Shown here: in pieces, positions 25,130-37,726 of the stretch
Position numbering within the stretch: the first letter of the stretch is position 1
Layout of the letters: every line of letters starts with the position of its first letter
Assembly (NCBI GenBank): GCA_027579435.1
Contig: JANBPK010000960.1
Coordinates: 1-61,344 of the forward strand
Length of the DNA stretch: 61,344 nucleotides
DNA from: Candolleomyces eurysporus
Lineage: Eukaryota; Basidiomycota; Agaricomycetes; Agaricales; Psathyrellaceae
Direction of reading: 5' to 3'
Made by a program: the position numbers and the translations under genes
The notes under the pieces: generated by a model
Database searches by the model: none
What the model saw: the letters and a program-made list of their open reading frames with translations, nothing else
What the model was told of the DNA's origin: nothing

Positions 25130-25900
25130 CACTTGGTCATTTCGGTTTGTGTCACCGTCTTCTCGTCATCCTGAGGCTACGGAACTTGGGATTATGCTCG
25201 TCCCATCAACCTTCCCTCGTTTCTATTTCGCTTCGTCCATGCCATACGGTGCGCGTTTACCCCACCCATTTACCCTTTAACGTTTCGATTGACTTTGTTG
25301 CCCGGAGCCTTTCGACTCGTCTTCCCCTTTTCTACATCATCATACTCCGGGAGAGCACGTTCCCATTTACCCCCAAACTGCCCTACCCCCAAAGTCGTTC
25401 CCGCTAAATCTTACTTGAGAAGGGTCGATCTCGCGCGTTTTGATAGGCGACTGCTGTCTTGGTCTCGGGCTCAAGGCTCGATTAATTCGTGCTTTGCCAA
25501 ATATTCTGGGATACTTCTCCTCTTTCGTTGACTTGCTTTAACGCTCAGTTCTTCCTCGCCACTTCCACATCGCTTTTATTGCAGTTGGCCTTTTTCTCTT
25601 CTTCCCCGATCTTACGTGCCATACGGTGCAATGTACGTAGATTCCTGTCATTGAGTACGTGCTCGTTGGCCTTGCTTTCAAATTGATTCAGCCTCGTTCT
25701 CCCCGAGCCTTTCCGATCGCCATTCGTGGGTCTTTCGATCGTTCTTTCCAATTCTGTGCATCAGTGCACCGTCCGAGACGCCACGTTCTATCCGTTTTAT
25801 TTCCATCCCAAATGCTTGTGCCTGTGAATCTCTTCTCCCCTCGTGCTCAACTAGGTCTGGACCTGTAGCTCCCCATGTCGTCCTCGTGTACCAGACCGTC
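25130..25900. repeat. Dispersed repeat, copy 1
   Basis: Pyrimidine-rich, about 0.8 kb. It shares ordered words with 38.5-39.2 kb, including an identical 17-mer (cgggctcaaggctcgat at 25466-25482 and 38742-38758), a GTTTACCCC...CCCCAAAG block (about 25355-25395) and GGAGCCTTTCG (about 25304). It has no coding signal I trust. It lies just to the right of the copy A membrane gene, as the second copy lies to the right of copy B. Confidence 0.55.
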
Positions 25901-26374
25901 CTCTGGTTACGTATAGCTGGATATAAAAGTCTCCATTTGGTCAGCGCGCCTGCTCGATGTCGAGAAGCATCTCCTCCGGCAGTGTTCTCAAGATCCCTTT
26001 CTCGATTGAGCCAAGCAGGCGACGTTGTGGTCTATGGCCTCTCTGCGTTCAAGAGTCTGCATTCAAAGGCGCACTTCTCCGATCAGGTCGGTGCAGCCTT
26101 TTGATCCAGAGATTGCCCTCGTGTCTTTCCGTTGTGCGATGTAAGCGCTGGGATATATGCTGTAGTGCGTCTCCAGCCTTATTTACGCCGATTGCTGTTT
26201 ACACTGAATCAAGTCAGTACGTGTTATCTAGTGAAGACTTACCACATCGGTATCTATCCTTCCTAGCCGGTGATCCTGAAACGTTCGAGTGAATGCTCAA
26301 GGCAGTGCAAGCGGCCTGGCATGCGAGCAAAGGACCGAAGTCCACACGCCTGCGTGTCCCAAACTGTCCAATTG
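25901..26374. other. Intergenic, no gene recognised
   Basis: Short plus frames only. Confidence 0.35.
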
Positions 26375-26391
26375 CATCACAGTGCTGTAAA
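26375..26391 (+). promoter_or_regulatory. 17-bp upstream element shared with paralog
   Basis: catcacagtgctgtaaa is identical to the element upstream of the minus-strand paralog at 14,199. A partial second copy (ctgctgtaaagc) follows at about 26,450. Confidence 0.5.
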
Positions 26392-26550
26392 GCGAAGACG
26401 ACCTCGCGCGACGCATTCTGCGCAGTCGTGAATTGGAGTTCGGCGACTTAAACTGCTGTAAAGCAGGGCTCCATCATATATACCAAGGTATTCAGAGAAC
26501 CCACATTTTGAAATTATTCTAACCCGCAGCTTGAGCCTCACGACTTAAAC

Positions 26551-27533
26551 ATGGGATCAGGTCGTGCACCTCCAAAGGAACTCCGAATTGTTTTCCCCAT
26601 CGTGTTTGGGATACTCGGCGGACTAGCTCTAGTCTGGTGGCTCGTTCGGTGGGACAGAAAACGAAGGCAGGTGGCCCTGCACGGTGGGTGATGTTGCCGT
26701 TTCACAGGTTCATCGTTCTCAGATCCAATTGCAAAAATTCAGGGACAGTTTGTGACGATATGGAGCTCGGAAGTTCATCTTCCCGTCCACAAGGGCACGA
26801 AGACATGTTGACGAACCGACATGACGGGTCGCATCATGATAGCACCCTTCCAGCATACAGGAAGAAAGAAGCAGACGAAATCCCTTCCCTGTTCCATCTA
26901 TCCTCGTCTATCGCCTCGCTGAAGACCTCCGAGCGAGACCTGATGACGTCGCCATTTCACCTCATCTTGTTCGAGCGGATATACCGGCTACAGACTTCGA
27001 TCAAGGAGGTTCAATTATTACTGGAGGTAGCACCACCCCAGGGATACGTGCCTGAATCGAAGGAAGCACAGGTAGTTGAAGCCTTGAAGAGGGAGATGTT
27101 AGAATTGGTTGGGAGACCGGAACCAGCGACAGGACTCCCGGAGCGAGAAGCCTCTCAGAAGGCCTCGATGTTGACCGTTGCCAGTGCCGCTCCTAGCCCC
27201 GATTCCTCGCCGAGCGACTCGGAGGCTTTCAGCCGACATCAGCAACTTGTTAAAATACATTCTCTTCTCGCTCTCCTCACACCTATTCTATCCAGGTCTA
27301 CCCCGCATCACGACCCGACGTTCGAGGGCCTTGACGCATCCACCAAAGCTCTGCTCCGTTCACTCGGTGCTGTCCCCATACCTCCCTGCGGTCCTGAAGC
27401 TGTGGAGCATGGAACCTCCGATCATGGCGAGCGAGATAGTACTGGGATCGAGCCTAATCACCCCGTTCCGTTCAACCTTCAACCACGATCCGCCCCTAGC
27501 ATTCAGGGAGGGCAACTCCCGCCTTATATCTGA
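26551..27533 (+). CDS. Single-pass membrane protein, paralog of 13213-14199
   Basis: The ATG at 26551 gives MGSGRAPPKELRIVFPIV, continuing into one transmembrane helix (FGILGGLALVWWLV) and a basic RWDRKRR stop-transfer. One intron (donor near 26671, acceptor at 26742) joins to a cytoplasmic region: MELGSSSSRPQGHE, STLPAYRKKEADEIPSLF, then FHLILFERIYRLQTSIKEV. The tail ends GGQLPPYI at 27533. The whole protein aligns with the minus-strand gene 12 kb to the left. No enzymatic motif is visible. It may be a small membrane adaptor; function unknown. The donor is either GTGGCC at 26671 or a later GTGGGT, giving slightly different junctions. Confidence 0.65.
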
Positions 27534-28360
27534 TTATTTTGATGATTCAAACGAGCTCTATACCCCTATCTAGTTTATTTGTATGTTTTCATTTGTTTGT
27601 ATCGCTAGTTTGCCGTTCATACACTTCCATTTTCCTTACTTTTTTTACTGTCGTATTCCTTGAGCTTATTCCTCTATGCGGCTCTCTTTTCGAAGGTCTG
27701 GTACGTCCGTCTGCATTAAAATTTCTCTCTTATGTTTGATCGTTGGACTTGCCACTCTCGGCCTTTCTGCCTATGTCCGTTCATCCGCTCCCTTATGTCA
27801 TCGTCCCCGCCAATCGATCGACCTTCTTCATATCTGCCTCCATTTCTAGGTGGTACAATGCCACCTAATGCGCTTCTCTATCCGTTATTGATAATGTTAG
27901 TCTTTCACTGACTAACCTATCCCAAAAATGCATTCAAAGTCGTTCCTAACTACCAACGCATTGCTCGATTTTTAGATCATGTTTGAATAGATGAGGTAGG
28001 AATCGAGCGGGAGCACAGCGGGGCACCTCATGAAAAAGTATCCTGCGCAATCTGGAGTCCGATTCCTTGACAGCCGACTCAGTGCTCATGGGCATGATCA
28101 CGCTCAGTGAGCTCGTGGAAAGGCCAAGGAGGTATGAGCTTTTGGAAAACTACCTCGGAGAATTAACTTGAAGCTTTTCTAGCTCGACGAGGATATACAA
28201 GTCAAGTGCCAGTACGATTCGCTCAGTTTTGCTGCTCGCTTTCCTTGAGGCGAAAGTTAATCGTGGTTTTAACAGGATATTTAGACAAATTCGACGAAGT
28301 GTAGACGATCAAGGACAAAGGCCATCCTATAGTTATGAAATTATCTTTACGTCTCATCAA
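27534..28360. other. Intergenic, no gene recognised
   Basis: T-rich 3' flank of the plus-strand gene, then sequence with no coding signal. Confidence 0.4.
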
Positions 28361-29489
28361 TCAGTTAATAAGTCGCTCCGTCGACTCATCATGGTGAGAG
28401 AGAGGTGTAAGTGACTCAGTCGAACCTCTTTCGATCATCTCTGATGCGCTTCCTCTCCTTTCCGCTCTATCCCGTCTCCAGTTTCTGACACCCCTTCGTA
28501 AGGTGAGCCAGACACCGGTCATAATATATACCGCAAATACACCGAGGAAGGAGACAAAGCATGCCGCCATGTTTTCCCCCATGCGATCCGCAAGGGGGAA
28601 GGGTTGCACAAATACTGCAAGAGCAGACAACGAGGCAAGCCATAGCAGCCTCATCTATCATCAGTTCCCCAGCTTCGGTACGATAGCGGTCCGAATGCTC
28701 ACCATATGATGAACAGCAATGTATTGTGCCGTTTGCTCGATTCCCACAAAACGATTATATTCCAATCGTCATATGAGATTGGGAGGGAGATCCTATGTGA
28801 TAATCGCCATATTCCTGGGTTTCGAACGAGGAACATACCGAATGCAACCACTCCGAAAAAGAGCCCGAGGGCAAGCGATACAGCGAGGATCATCAATGAG
28901 ATGACATAGAGAATCCGAATGGCGCCGTGTACTTCTGAAATGGATTGTGTACCTGATAGAGACACAAGTTTATCGGCTCTGTCGATGGGCAGATATATGG
29001 AATATTGAACGAGATGGCTTACATTTATCGTATACAGCTAGCATCAGATATACATATCCGCCAAAGGCTACCGTAACCGTTGGGGCCAGAACCAGTTCCT
29101 TAATATCTGTCTGGAAAAGCCATGGTGCGAACGTTGGGCATTCGGTCTCTATTATGCCGCCCCAGTATGATCTGTTATTTTAAGCTACTTGTAAAAAGCA
29201 AACGAGCAGATGAAAGCGCTTACATGAACGCCCAAACCAGGCTGAGGGCCATGTCGAAAGCATCGGCAGCAGGATTGTCGCGAAACGCAAGAATGGCCTT
29301 CGTCGTCCCAAATCCCACAATGACACAACTGTTTATCAGCCTCCACAGGGTGATTTTGAACATCGACGGTGCATGATCTGGGGCAATACTAGAGGAGGAC
29401 GGGTTCGAAGAGAGCTCCTCTGGATCTGTGAATTGTCTCCGACGATTGACGATCTGAGTCGGTGCCGGTGGTTGGGCAGGTGAGGCCAT
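28361..29489 (-). CDS. Multi-pass membrane protein, family unknown
   Basis: The ATG at 29489 gives a disordered N-terminus (MASPAQPPAPTQIVNRRRQF) and then hydrophobic exons: FKITLWRLINSCVIVGFGTT (about 29,370), a loop containing ETECPTFAPWLFQTDIKEL (about 29,150-29,090) and PTVTVAFGGYVYLMLAVY. These are followed by AIRILYVISLMILAVSLALG (about 28,925) and a last helix with CFVSFLGVFAVYIMTGVWLT (about 28,555-28,500). A charged tail ends in STERLIN at 28361. Four to six membrane segments are likely. The FAPWLF-acidic loop recurs in many unnamed Agaricomycete membrane proteins. No function can be given. Confidence 0.6.
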
Positions 29490-30560
29490 CGAGTCGTATG
29501 AATCTTGTCGACGTCGTGATAGTGAGGAACAAAAAGCTAATGTAGCGGCAGACGCCTTCATTACAGACCTGGAATGTATTGTGGCGTTCAATAGCTCCAC
29601 CCCACCGCACAAGTCCTGTCAAAAATTGACAGGTTGAATTCAATTGAATGTGACGAACGCCCTCGTGCTTTTGTTCGTGCTTTTGTTTGCTTCGCCTAAT
29701 ACATACAAAGGCTAGAGAGCTAACGGTCAAACACTAATACTTACATACAGTACAGCAATCGATTAACGCAGTGTGGAGCGTAGTTTTCTCCTCCAAATTT
29801 CGAGCGTTGGACGGAAGATGGGAGGATGTATTGTAAAGTGAACGATGGATTTAGGGTAACCATAATGGTAGGAGGGAGCAGTCAAAGACATGTCACTTTA
29901 CAACGCCGGTGCTTTGTGACCTATTGCGGTTCTCATAAAAGTGCGTCTGAATAGGGCGGACCTCAAATTACAGCGCCTCATCTGGCAGAGAATGTGAGCC
30001 CACGTACGACGGGGTGGTGTCTTTGGCACAAGCGCCTTGCTGCCATGGTTACATCACGGGAGAAGGGAAGACAGTGTTACATCTGTTTCATGCCCGAGTT
30101 CACGGGGGAGCGTCGAAGGTCGCCGTAATAAATAGTTACCTCGAGTTGACATCGTAACTTCTTTATCCGATCTATGTACGTAAATCAGTCTGTATCGGAT
30201 TGCCCGAGTTCCTTTGGTAGGACTAGATATACAGCTGCAGTTAGATTACCCTGCGAACCTTTCTTTCACGTCTCCCGCGCCAGTCTACTGCAACGATTTC
30301 AAAACGCCAGCTCAGAGCAATGGATATGGTCGCTTTGCTGGAGGAGGCGGCTTGGGGAAAAATTCTCTCCAGAGTAGGTGTCATATCTCATTTCTGGGTG
30401 GATCTTCCTATTGACGAGCGATCCCAAACCTCATCTCAGCACGCGCTAAGTAAGGGCTCTTTGTTACCTCCGATGCTGGCCTGTGAATGGTACTTATTGA
30501 TTGCGCGGGCCACCTGCATTGTCAACACGGTTCCCAAGACATCGCTTTAACAGTCGCTGT
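29490..30560. other. Intergenic, no firm gene
   Basis: It contains the promoter of the minus-strand membrane gene and, near the right end, possibly the unresolved first exons of the DUF6533 gene that follows. Confidence 0.35.
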
Positions 30561-32020
30561 AGGTAGTCCTCTCGGACTTCGACGAGTTTGACTCAGAATC
30601 CAACGTTTTTGTGCAGGTTGCCGACTGGATCCACACGCTCCCATTCGAGATTGAAGTAATTTGGACCGCAAAACGGAACCTTGTCAAGGTCTTGTATATC
30701 CTCAACAGGTATTTTCTGGGCGATATGCTCTTCTACTATGTTTGTAAGTTATGCTCCTGGAGTAAAACGAGTATCGTAATTAACTGAGGCTTGCGCTATG
30801 GATGCTTCAGACCTTGAGCTCGCGAATATTGAGGTTCGTCCAAATTCTCTCCCAGTGCAAGGACCGATAGCCTCAACGCACCAAATTGGCACCTAGACAT
30901 GTAGAATATCATTCGTTGTCTCTGGAGGTGAGCGTCTCTATGACATACAGTCCATCCCGACTACTGACGCAAAGCGCACAAGTTTTCGTGTTGATAGGCC
31001 TCGCATTGGCTGAGAGTAAGTCACATCGTTACAAATAGTCAGCTGGGGCGTGCAACGATACTCACCAGAACCTTGACGGCGACTCTACCAGTTGTCATTT
31101 TCCTTCGTCTATACGCCTTATCAGGCCAGAGCATGGTCTACCGCATCTGGCTTCCCTTTTTGTTTGTCGCCGTTCAAGTCACTGCCTGCTGTCTTACGGG
31201 ATTATTTTTCAAATCTGTGAACTGTATGTCAGCATCAAATTCTACACAAAGTATCGGCATGACGACTCAACCATCATAGACACACCATCCCCGCTTCCCC
31301 AGCATGTCGCTTGCCTACCAATCTCTGGCGCAAGTGATATTGCCACAGCGATCTTTGGTCTCCTCATGGCCAATGAGACTGGTGAGCTTCATTTTTGGGG
31401 GGGATCCGACAGATCTCATTGGGTCTTTTGCACTTCACAGTTGTCCTTTTAGCGATGATGTATCTCGGGCTTAAAAAGCATCGACGTATACGCAGTCCGC
31501 TCATTACCATATTTTACCGGGACGGAATCGTATTTTTCCTGGCTCTCGCAGGTAAGAAACACTCGTCTTTGAGTTTTATCCACGTAAGATAACGTAGTGC
31601 AGGAACTTCCATTGTGAATATCGTCCTCTTGTTGTCGCTCTCCGTATGTGATACTTAACTCTGGCAAAGATGGATTGGATGTCTCATCCATTGCTAACCG
31701 CGACCCACAGCCAACGGCCAATACGATGTTTGTCATGTAAGTACTCCGCCCAGGAGTATCTTGAGCATCGCGTTTGTTGCTTACCGTTGTCTCCTGCAAC
31801 CAGTCCTCAACGCGCTATCCATTCAATATTGGCAAGTCGAATGATTATTCGTCTGCGTGAGCAGTCGTATCATCAAGAGAACGGACACAAGTTCAAAGAT
31901 CGATATGATTTGAGCATTCTCAGTGCTCTGTCATTCCGAGCGCCCAAATCAGATGTGACGACGGCGGTAAGAGGGAACTCGAAAGCCAGTTTCTTAGATA
32001 TACGGGATATGATGCATTAG
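30561..32020 (+). CDS. DUF6533 multi-pass membrane protein, 5' end unresolved
   Basis: The exon after the acceptor near 30618 reads VADWIHTLPFEIEVIWTAKR and VLYILNRYFLGDMLFYYV, the DUF6533 acidic loop and second helix. Small exons follow: DLELANIE, NIIRCLWR and VFVLIGLALAE. The next long exon is TLTATLPVVIFLRLYALSGQ plus a hydrophobic helix (about 31,068-31,220). After it come ISLGLLHFTVVLLAMMYLGL and RIRSPLITIFYRDGIVFFLA (about 31,410-31,550). The last exon has SILASRMIIRLREQ, the family's C-terminal helix end, then a polar tail with stop at 32020. The first exon or exons, expected to be tiny as in the gene at 5360, were not located with confidence. Confidence 0.7.
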
Positions 32021-33804
32021 CATTCTGCGGTAGTAGTACGCGTACGTGATGTTGTGATATTACGGCGACACCAGGATATGTGAATTCAATCTGTTGTTAC
32101 CCTACTTCTTTGTCATGGGTACTCCTCGTTAATGAGAGCTCTTAGCTTAGATGGCTCGCAAGCACGTAGCACAAGACCCGATTTATAGGAGTCGTATACT
32201 CTTAAGTTCAAGATGTCAGCGTGAGCCAAGTTAGCCTTGCACGATATTCTAATGTGCAAACATGTCCAAACAATCCCGCGTATGCCCAATGATCTAGTTC
32301 TCCATCCTTCGCGCGATCTCCTGTTACATTCTTACCAAAGAGCCGATCCCTGCCTTGTAGATGTCACGATTTCAAAGGATTGAACACAGAATAATTAGCT
32401 ATACATCCCTCAGGACATCTTAACCCCCGCCTCAGCCATGATTCTCACTTTTCCAGCTCAGGCTATCGGTTCTCTAACGTCTCTATGGGCTCCTCGCTGA
32501 ATGCCTTGCTTTGACTAATCGCCCACTTGCGCGATTTTGGATCGTAGTAGTATTGTGTGTGGCGTCGCTCACGCTTGGAGAGCGAGTTGAGCAAACACTC
32601 GAGTTCGCGCTCCCCTTCCTCGGCTCTACAATTCTCTAACCCATAGAGCTGCCGCCGTTATGAGCCCACTGACCACCAGACTCGTACATTCCTGCCGAGT
32701 TTCTGGGTTCAACATCTCTTCTGATTGAATTTTGCTCATTAGTACGACGTGGGTGGGGGGAATGTGGCAAGACAGACAAGAAACCTTTGGGTTCTTTCTG
32801 CTGAACCAAACAGTTGGTCCATGGATCATCCTATAGAACATCGTGTTGTATACTCGATATAGATTAACCAACAACGTTCATTTGCCCTATATTGACTTGG
32901 GTCAAACAGCCGAAGTTGTGTTCTGAGGTGTGTCTGCGTTCGAGGGTACAGGTATGTCTGTTGGTGCAGATACTGAGACGAGACCCAACCTCCTGGGCTC
33001 GGCCCGATGACTTCGACGTGGAGGGGAAATGTCTGTGGCCAGTTGACGACACTGGGCCAACCAGTTGATTAGTCGAGAGTTATCAGGATGATTACCTGGA
33101 TGCACCCAGATAGCGCCAACAGCGTATTTATGATAGTGTGGGTAGCAACGACGAATCTAGTAGGAATGCTGACGTAGTGAATACCGGAGTCATGGAATGG
33201 TATCAGACCTAAACGGATTGAATCACTGAGTCTAGTCTTCGTCTCACCGAAATCTCACCCACTAGCACAATAGAAAGGGTCTGCCATGTGATAAGAGCAA
33301 AGTGACCGACTGCCGTTTTTGAAGCGTATTGACGCTTGTTCCATGATGTTCTTCCACTCTAAAACCTAAGCGGCAGGGATGGTTTCCTGAATCGATTGCC
33401 CACTCCGCACGGTAGTACTGTGATAGGTCTTCGTATAACTACGAGTAGGTGTTACTCTTGTTTTCGTGGCGGCCCGGATGGTTGGTTGAAGATATCCAGC
33501 CCAAGGAAAATTTAACAATGTGTACGAGCAATGAGCGTCAGATTATGTTGCATCTCGGGTCTCGCTGCTTAGCATTGTGACGCGTCCAAGGTTGAGCCTC
33601 ACCGACTTAATCGCCAGAGAGAGATACGTTGAGCGGGCATAGATACTATAGAGATCACCCTTCAATGCGTCGGCAAAAAAAAGGCCAGTCACGGTGACAT
33701 TCGGGTACAAAGACGGTCCCGAAGGACGGACTCGAAACCAGGACAGACTCTGACGGCCTACATACACTCATCGAGAGTCGTCAACCCTACCGACAGAGAC
33801 CTAT
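32021..33804. other. Gene-poor 1.8 kb
   Basis: Scattered short frames (e.g. 32626-32874 minus, 33543-33767 minus) without recognisable domains. Confidence 0.4.
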
Positions 33805-35589
33805 CCATTCAACGGACTGTAGATAAAGTTACTTGAGTTAGTAACTTTCTCTAACTTTCTGCCTGCAAGTTAGGGTCTCTAACGTGGTTACAATTGGTCG
33901 TTTTCCACGTAACCGGCCAAGTGAATGTGTCGTTAGTGTTGGTGAGATATAACAGTAACGCCACCTCGTAGGGGGTCTGTAATTACGAGATCCGTGGTTT
34001 GTCGACCCTTGTTATGTTTGAGGAGGCAACGAATATGATTGCCTCCGTTGATCTGGCTAGTTCTTCTGATGCTGTCACCCAAATGTTAAATCACCTAAAT
34101 TTTATTCAGATATACGGCATGATCACTCATAGAGGAGGCTATCTTGAGCATTGAATGTCGCATTGAGAGATAAGAGGTTGCTGCTTTCTAGTTAAATCTT
34201 CCCTTTGAAACCTTATCAGTAGCTAGTAACTGCCAGAAACATAAGTCATTCTAAAGAGTCAGAGGATGAAACACGCCCAGAAAATTGTTTAAATACCTTA
34301 TATAGCTTTGAATGCAGCCACATAACACCTCCTTTGAGTATACATGATTCGAGTAAGACTTATAGGTCAACGACTACGCCGACATAGGAATGTTAACTTG
34401 TTTTGACAGCGTATGTTAACTACAAGTTATATTGTTCTCAACTTGACTTACTTGACGCTAACGTGGGTCTAACTTGATTTAAGGGCAAAGGACAACAAGG
34501 AGAACCAATAACGGTATGCCGACCACGCTCACATACCGGATCCCATGGCTTTGACGCTGGCATGAGCTCACAGGACGAAGGTCACAGTCAGATGAGCGTT
34601 CAAGAAAGAAGTGTCCTCCAACCAGAAATACAGATATTATTGCTTACATTTGGACCCGATGCTGCTTGGACGTTCCTGTTGAAGGCCGCTCTAGCACTGA
34701 ACCCACCTCTTGTCCATCCTTGTCGATCAACGCGTTGTACTCCCCGTTGATGAGCTGATTCTGCTTTTTATGACTTATATCCTTATGAAAGTTTATTAGA
34801 CCTTAGTTACTTATGAAGGCTCCGATAATTCCTTGAATAAGTTCCCGCGCTTTCCCTGATGTACTTCCTTGCTTTTCGGATTGAAAGCGTGAGCGCCAAT
34901 ATTGTGCTGGAGCTGGTTGATGTGAGCCAGGTAAAATGGCAAGCACGGGCGAAAGATGCAGGGTTTGTTCAGGCTTCGGTGATGGGACCGAGCCTCCGGG
35001 TGGAACGGGACGAGGACGAGGACGAGGATTCCCAGGTGTAGCTCATGAGCAAGGGCAGGCAACGGTCGCGAGCCAGGAACGAGCTCCACAAGTCCCAGAT
35101 CTGTTAGAGTTGTTGGGAAGCTGAACAACTGGGCACTGGGAAGAGTCACAAGAATCGGCGAAGCTCCTGAGGTAATGTCAACAATAGTGGACCTAACAGT
35201 GTGCCCAAGTGCTCCAGCCGTACCCTCCAAAGATAAGACTGGGGTATCCACAACACCTGGAATTGACAAGGCGTAAGCCTGCTCGTACTTAGTGGGGGTC
35301 GGTACTGACCGTCCTTTGTATGTGTTCCTCTCCAGATCTGACAATAAATATTTCCTCAACGTGCCCATTTGGCAAAAAGAGAATATACAGCTCAAGTTTA
35401 CTTATGCTAACTTGTATGCAGCTTGATCCTAGCTTAAGTTAACATGCTCTAACTTGGTCTAACTTGAATGTTAACATGAAGTAAACGTGTCGGGGAAAGA
35501 TTTACTTAAGCTGAAAAAGTTAGAAAAAGTTAAATTAGTAAGGGAACAAGTTACGTGCACAAGTAACTTTGTTAACCACCCATTCAACG
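33805..35589. mobile_element. Non-autonomous DNA transposon, Mutator-like candidate
   Basis: The 10-mer ccattcaacg occurs at 33805-33814 and again at 35580-35589, a candidate target-site duplication. Just inside, the left end has aaagttacttg (33825-33835) and the right end its exact complement caagtaacttt (35560-35570). Degenerate TAACTT-rich sequence follows on both sides. The interior is AT-rich with many CTAACTTG/GTTAAC words and no transposase. One minus-strand frame of 194 codons (34811-35395) has no known domain. A 9-11 bp duplication with long sloppy ends is usual for Mutator-like elements; this family call is inference. The outermost ~10 bases of the two ends match poorly. Confidence 0.5.
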
Positions 35590-36199
35590 CCTCTAAAAGA
35601 CAACATAGAAGGGGATCAGCGACCCACGAGCGGTAGTGAAGCGAAAAAAAGAATCTTGGAGCCGACTTTTGATGTCCACGGTAGCGAAGACAAGGAGGGA
35701 CCGCTTCCTTTGCCACTCGAGAGGAAGGGTAGGCGTCGGCTTCAATTTGAGACGATGGACGTGATGTGTTCTCCAATCAAGAGTCACGTACGACGGACCT
35801 GGCGCGAGTGAACGATAGTGCAAGTCATCATCGGGGACCTAGCAGCCTGAACGAGGTCGAATGGTTGAAGACTGGTATCTACCGGCAAGTCGAGTAAGCT
35901 CGATTGCTCGTTAGAGCTGGTGGAAGAAAGCTAGCCCGAACTGCCAACTTGGACTGGCAGGAGGTCGAGAAAGAGGAACGAGGACTCGGGAGCGGGAAAG
36001 GAAGCTGAATGAGATCGGTCGACTCTGACAACTGTCAAAGCAGCAGCCATGGAAAGTTGATAAGCCAGCTTGTTAGCAAGTAAGTATATGATAAGTATCA
36101 AAGCGGAGTAGGAAGCCAGCGGAAGGGGTCGACCAGGCCGATGTCATCGGGAGGTCGAAGGGTATCTCACCGTCGTGAAAGGGTCCTTAGATAAACGAA
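35590..36199. other. Intergenic, no gene recognised
   Basis: Purine-rich sequence to the right of the transposon; no coding signal. Confidence 0.35.
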
Positions 36200-37310
36200 A
36201 CCATGTCGAAACTAATGCTAAATGGTGATTTCGACATTTAATATCACCTGTCTGACCGGACTCGTAGTAAGGACGGGGAAGGAGGCTGCACGGAGAAAGG
36301 AGGATCCGAGCAGGAGAATGCGGCAGCAGACGGTTCAGACACCGTTGATCGAACCTTATCATTCTTATGCAGAGAGCGACACACTTTGATTCCGGAGTCG
36401 TTCCAGGATGACCAAATGCATTGCATCCACCTTCTCAAACCACCAAAAGCTGTCTACAGATAGGGAGGATATTCGTAGTAATCGAATGTAGAACAGAAGA
36501 GGAGCCGAGTATGTCGAAGCATGGCAGAAGCCGAACTCAGCAATTGCGCGGCAGGGAGCCATAATGTAAGGATTTCACGAAGCGACAGAGTTGAGCTGGA
36601 CGAAGCACTAAGGCAGATTTGCGAGAAGGTCATCAAAGCGGAAAAAAGGCGCTCGGTGCCGAGAGTAAGAAGCTCTCGTAGGCTCATATGCGGACCGTGA
36701 CATTGCAGCAGTACGGAGGAAAGAACTGAGTCAAGTACGTTTGTAGTCGGTATCGAACGGTGCCGAAACGGGAGCGGGACGACGATACTTATCGGATGCG
36801 AGGAGAATAGACTGGTGAAATCGATGCCTTCGTTCAGGTAGCTACACAGAAGACACAACGGACGATTACTCGAGAACGAAAATGCGCAGAAAACTATACG
36901 GATTGAGGCGGCAGATGAACATGGGAGAAGGACACGTCAGCATACGGATAAACAAAAGGTGGAATTGAAAGGNAAAAAATGTCGGGGAAGAGGCGTAGTA
37001 TATTTACCCATCGAACGTTCTCGAAATAACGGGAACGACCGTACGTAGCGATTCTGATGTGTGTAAACTTTGCCAGCAATGCAAGGGTGTGACGGGCGCT
37101 TTGACCGTTATCGCGTGCCCACACCAACAAACGGAAAAACAAGGCTGAACAAAAGGAAGAGCAATCGCGGACGCGTCATTGGCGGGGAAACAACCCCTTT
37201 TGTATTTGTCGGGGGATGCCGTGCTTATCTGCACGTGACTGATGAATGCCGGAATGGGAGATAACGGCGCTGGAGCCCCCTGAGTTCTGACGTCGGGTTC
37301 CGCTAGAGCT
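36200..37310 (-). pseudogene. Decayed copy B of the 24-25 kb membrane gene
   Basis: Nucleotide similarity to 24.0-25.0 kb on the same strand is clear: the AATCGCTACG exon (about 37,048), the GACGCGTC exon (about 37,163), and the block encoding LNEGIDFTSLF (about 36,840) against EGVNCIGFF in copy A. One exon differs by a single base in length from copy A, so the two cannot share a frame there. An N sits in an A-run at 36973. I treat it as a pseudogene, but sequencing error could also explain the shift. Confidence 0.45.
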
Positions 37311-37726
37311 ACTACATACCAACCTCGACCCACCCAGCCTGCTCACTTCAACTGCTTGACTACCACGGACTACTTATATATTCTATTTGTAAAGGAATCT
37401 GGCATTTATTTGCAAAGGTTTCTGACGATTACAGGTATGTCGTCGTCGGTGACTGGAACGCATTGCGAGTTCTGACTCATAATGGTTCTATAGTATTCCA
37501 CCGTATCCTTTCGAGACCAGCTTTCTCTTTGTACCATTGTAATCTCTTCCCCCGCCAGCGCTCTTCTCTCTCTTTCTCCCCTTCATCTTCATTCTCAGCA
37601 CGGAACGTATTATATTCATAACAAGAACAACAGCAATTCGACACGACGACGACAAGGATACCCGCACCACTACCACATTCATATTCAGCAACCATTTCGC
37701 ATTCAGCTTCAGCTTCACAGCCTTTA
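37311..37726. promoter_or_regulatory. Upstream region of the ORF at 37727
   Basis: Pyrimidine-rich tracts (about 37,540-37,600) are like those that mark fungal transcription starts. No clear TATA box was identified. Confidence 0.3.

Noticed and set aside
34811..35395. 194-codon minus-strand frame inside the small transposon
   Set aside because: No transposase motif or known domain. It may be a chance frame, so it is not listed as a gene.
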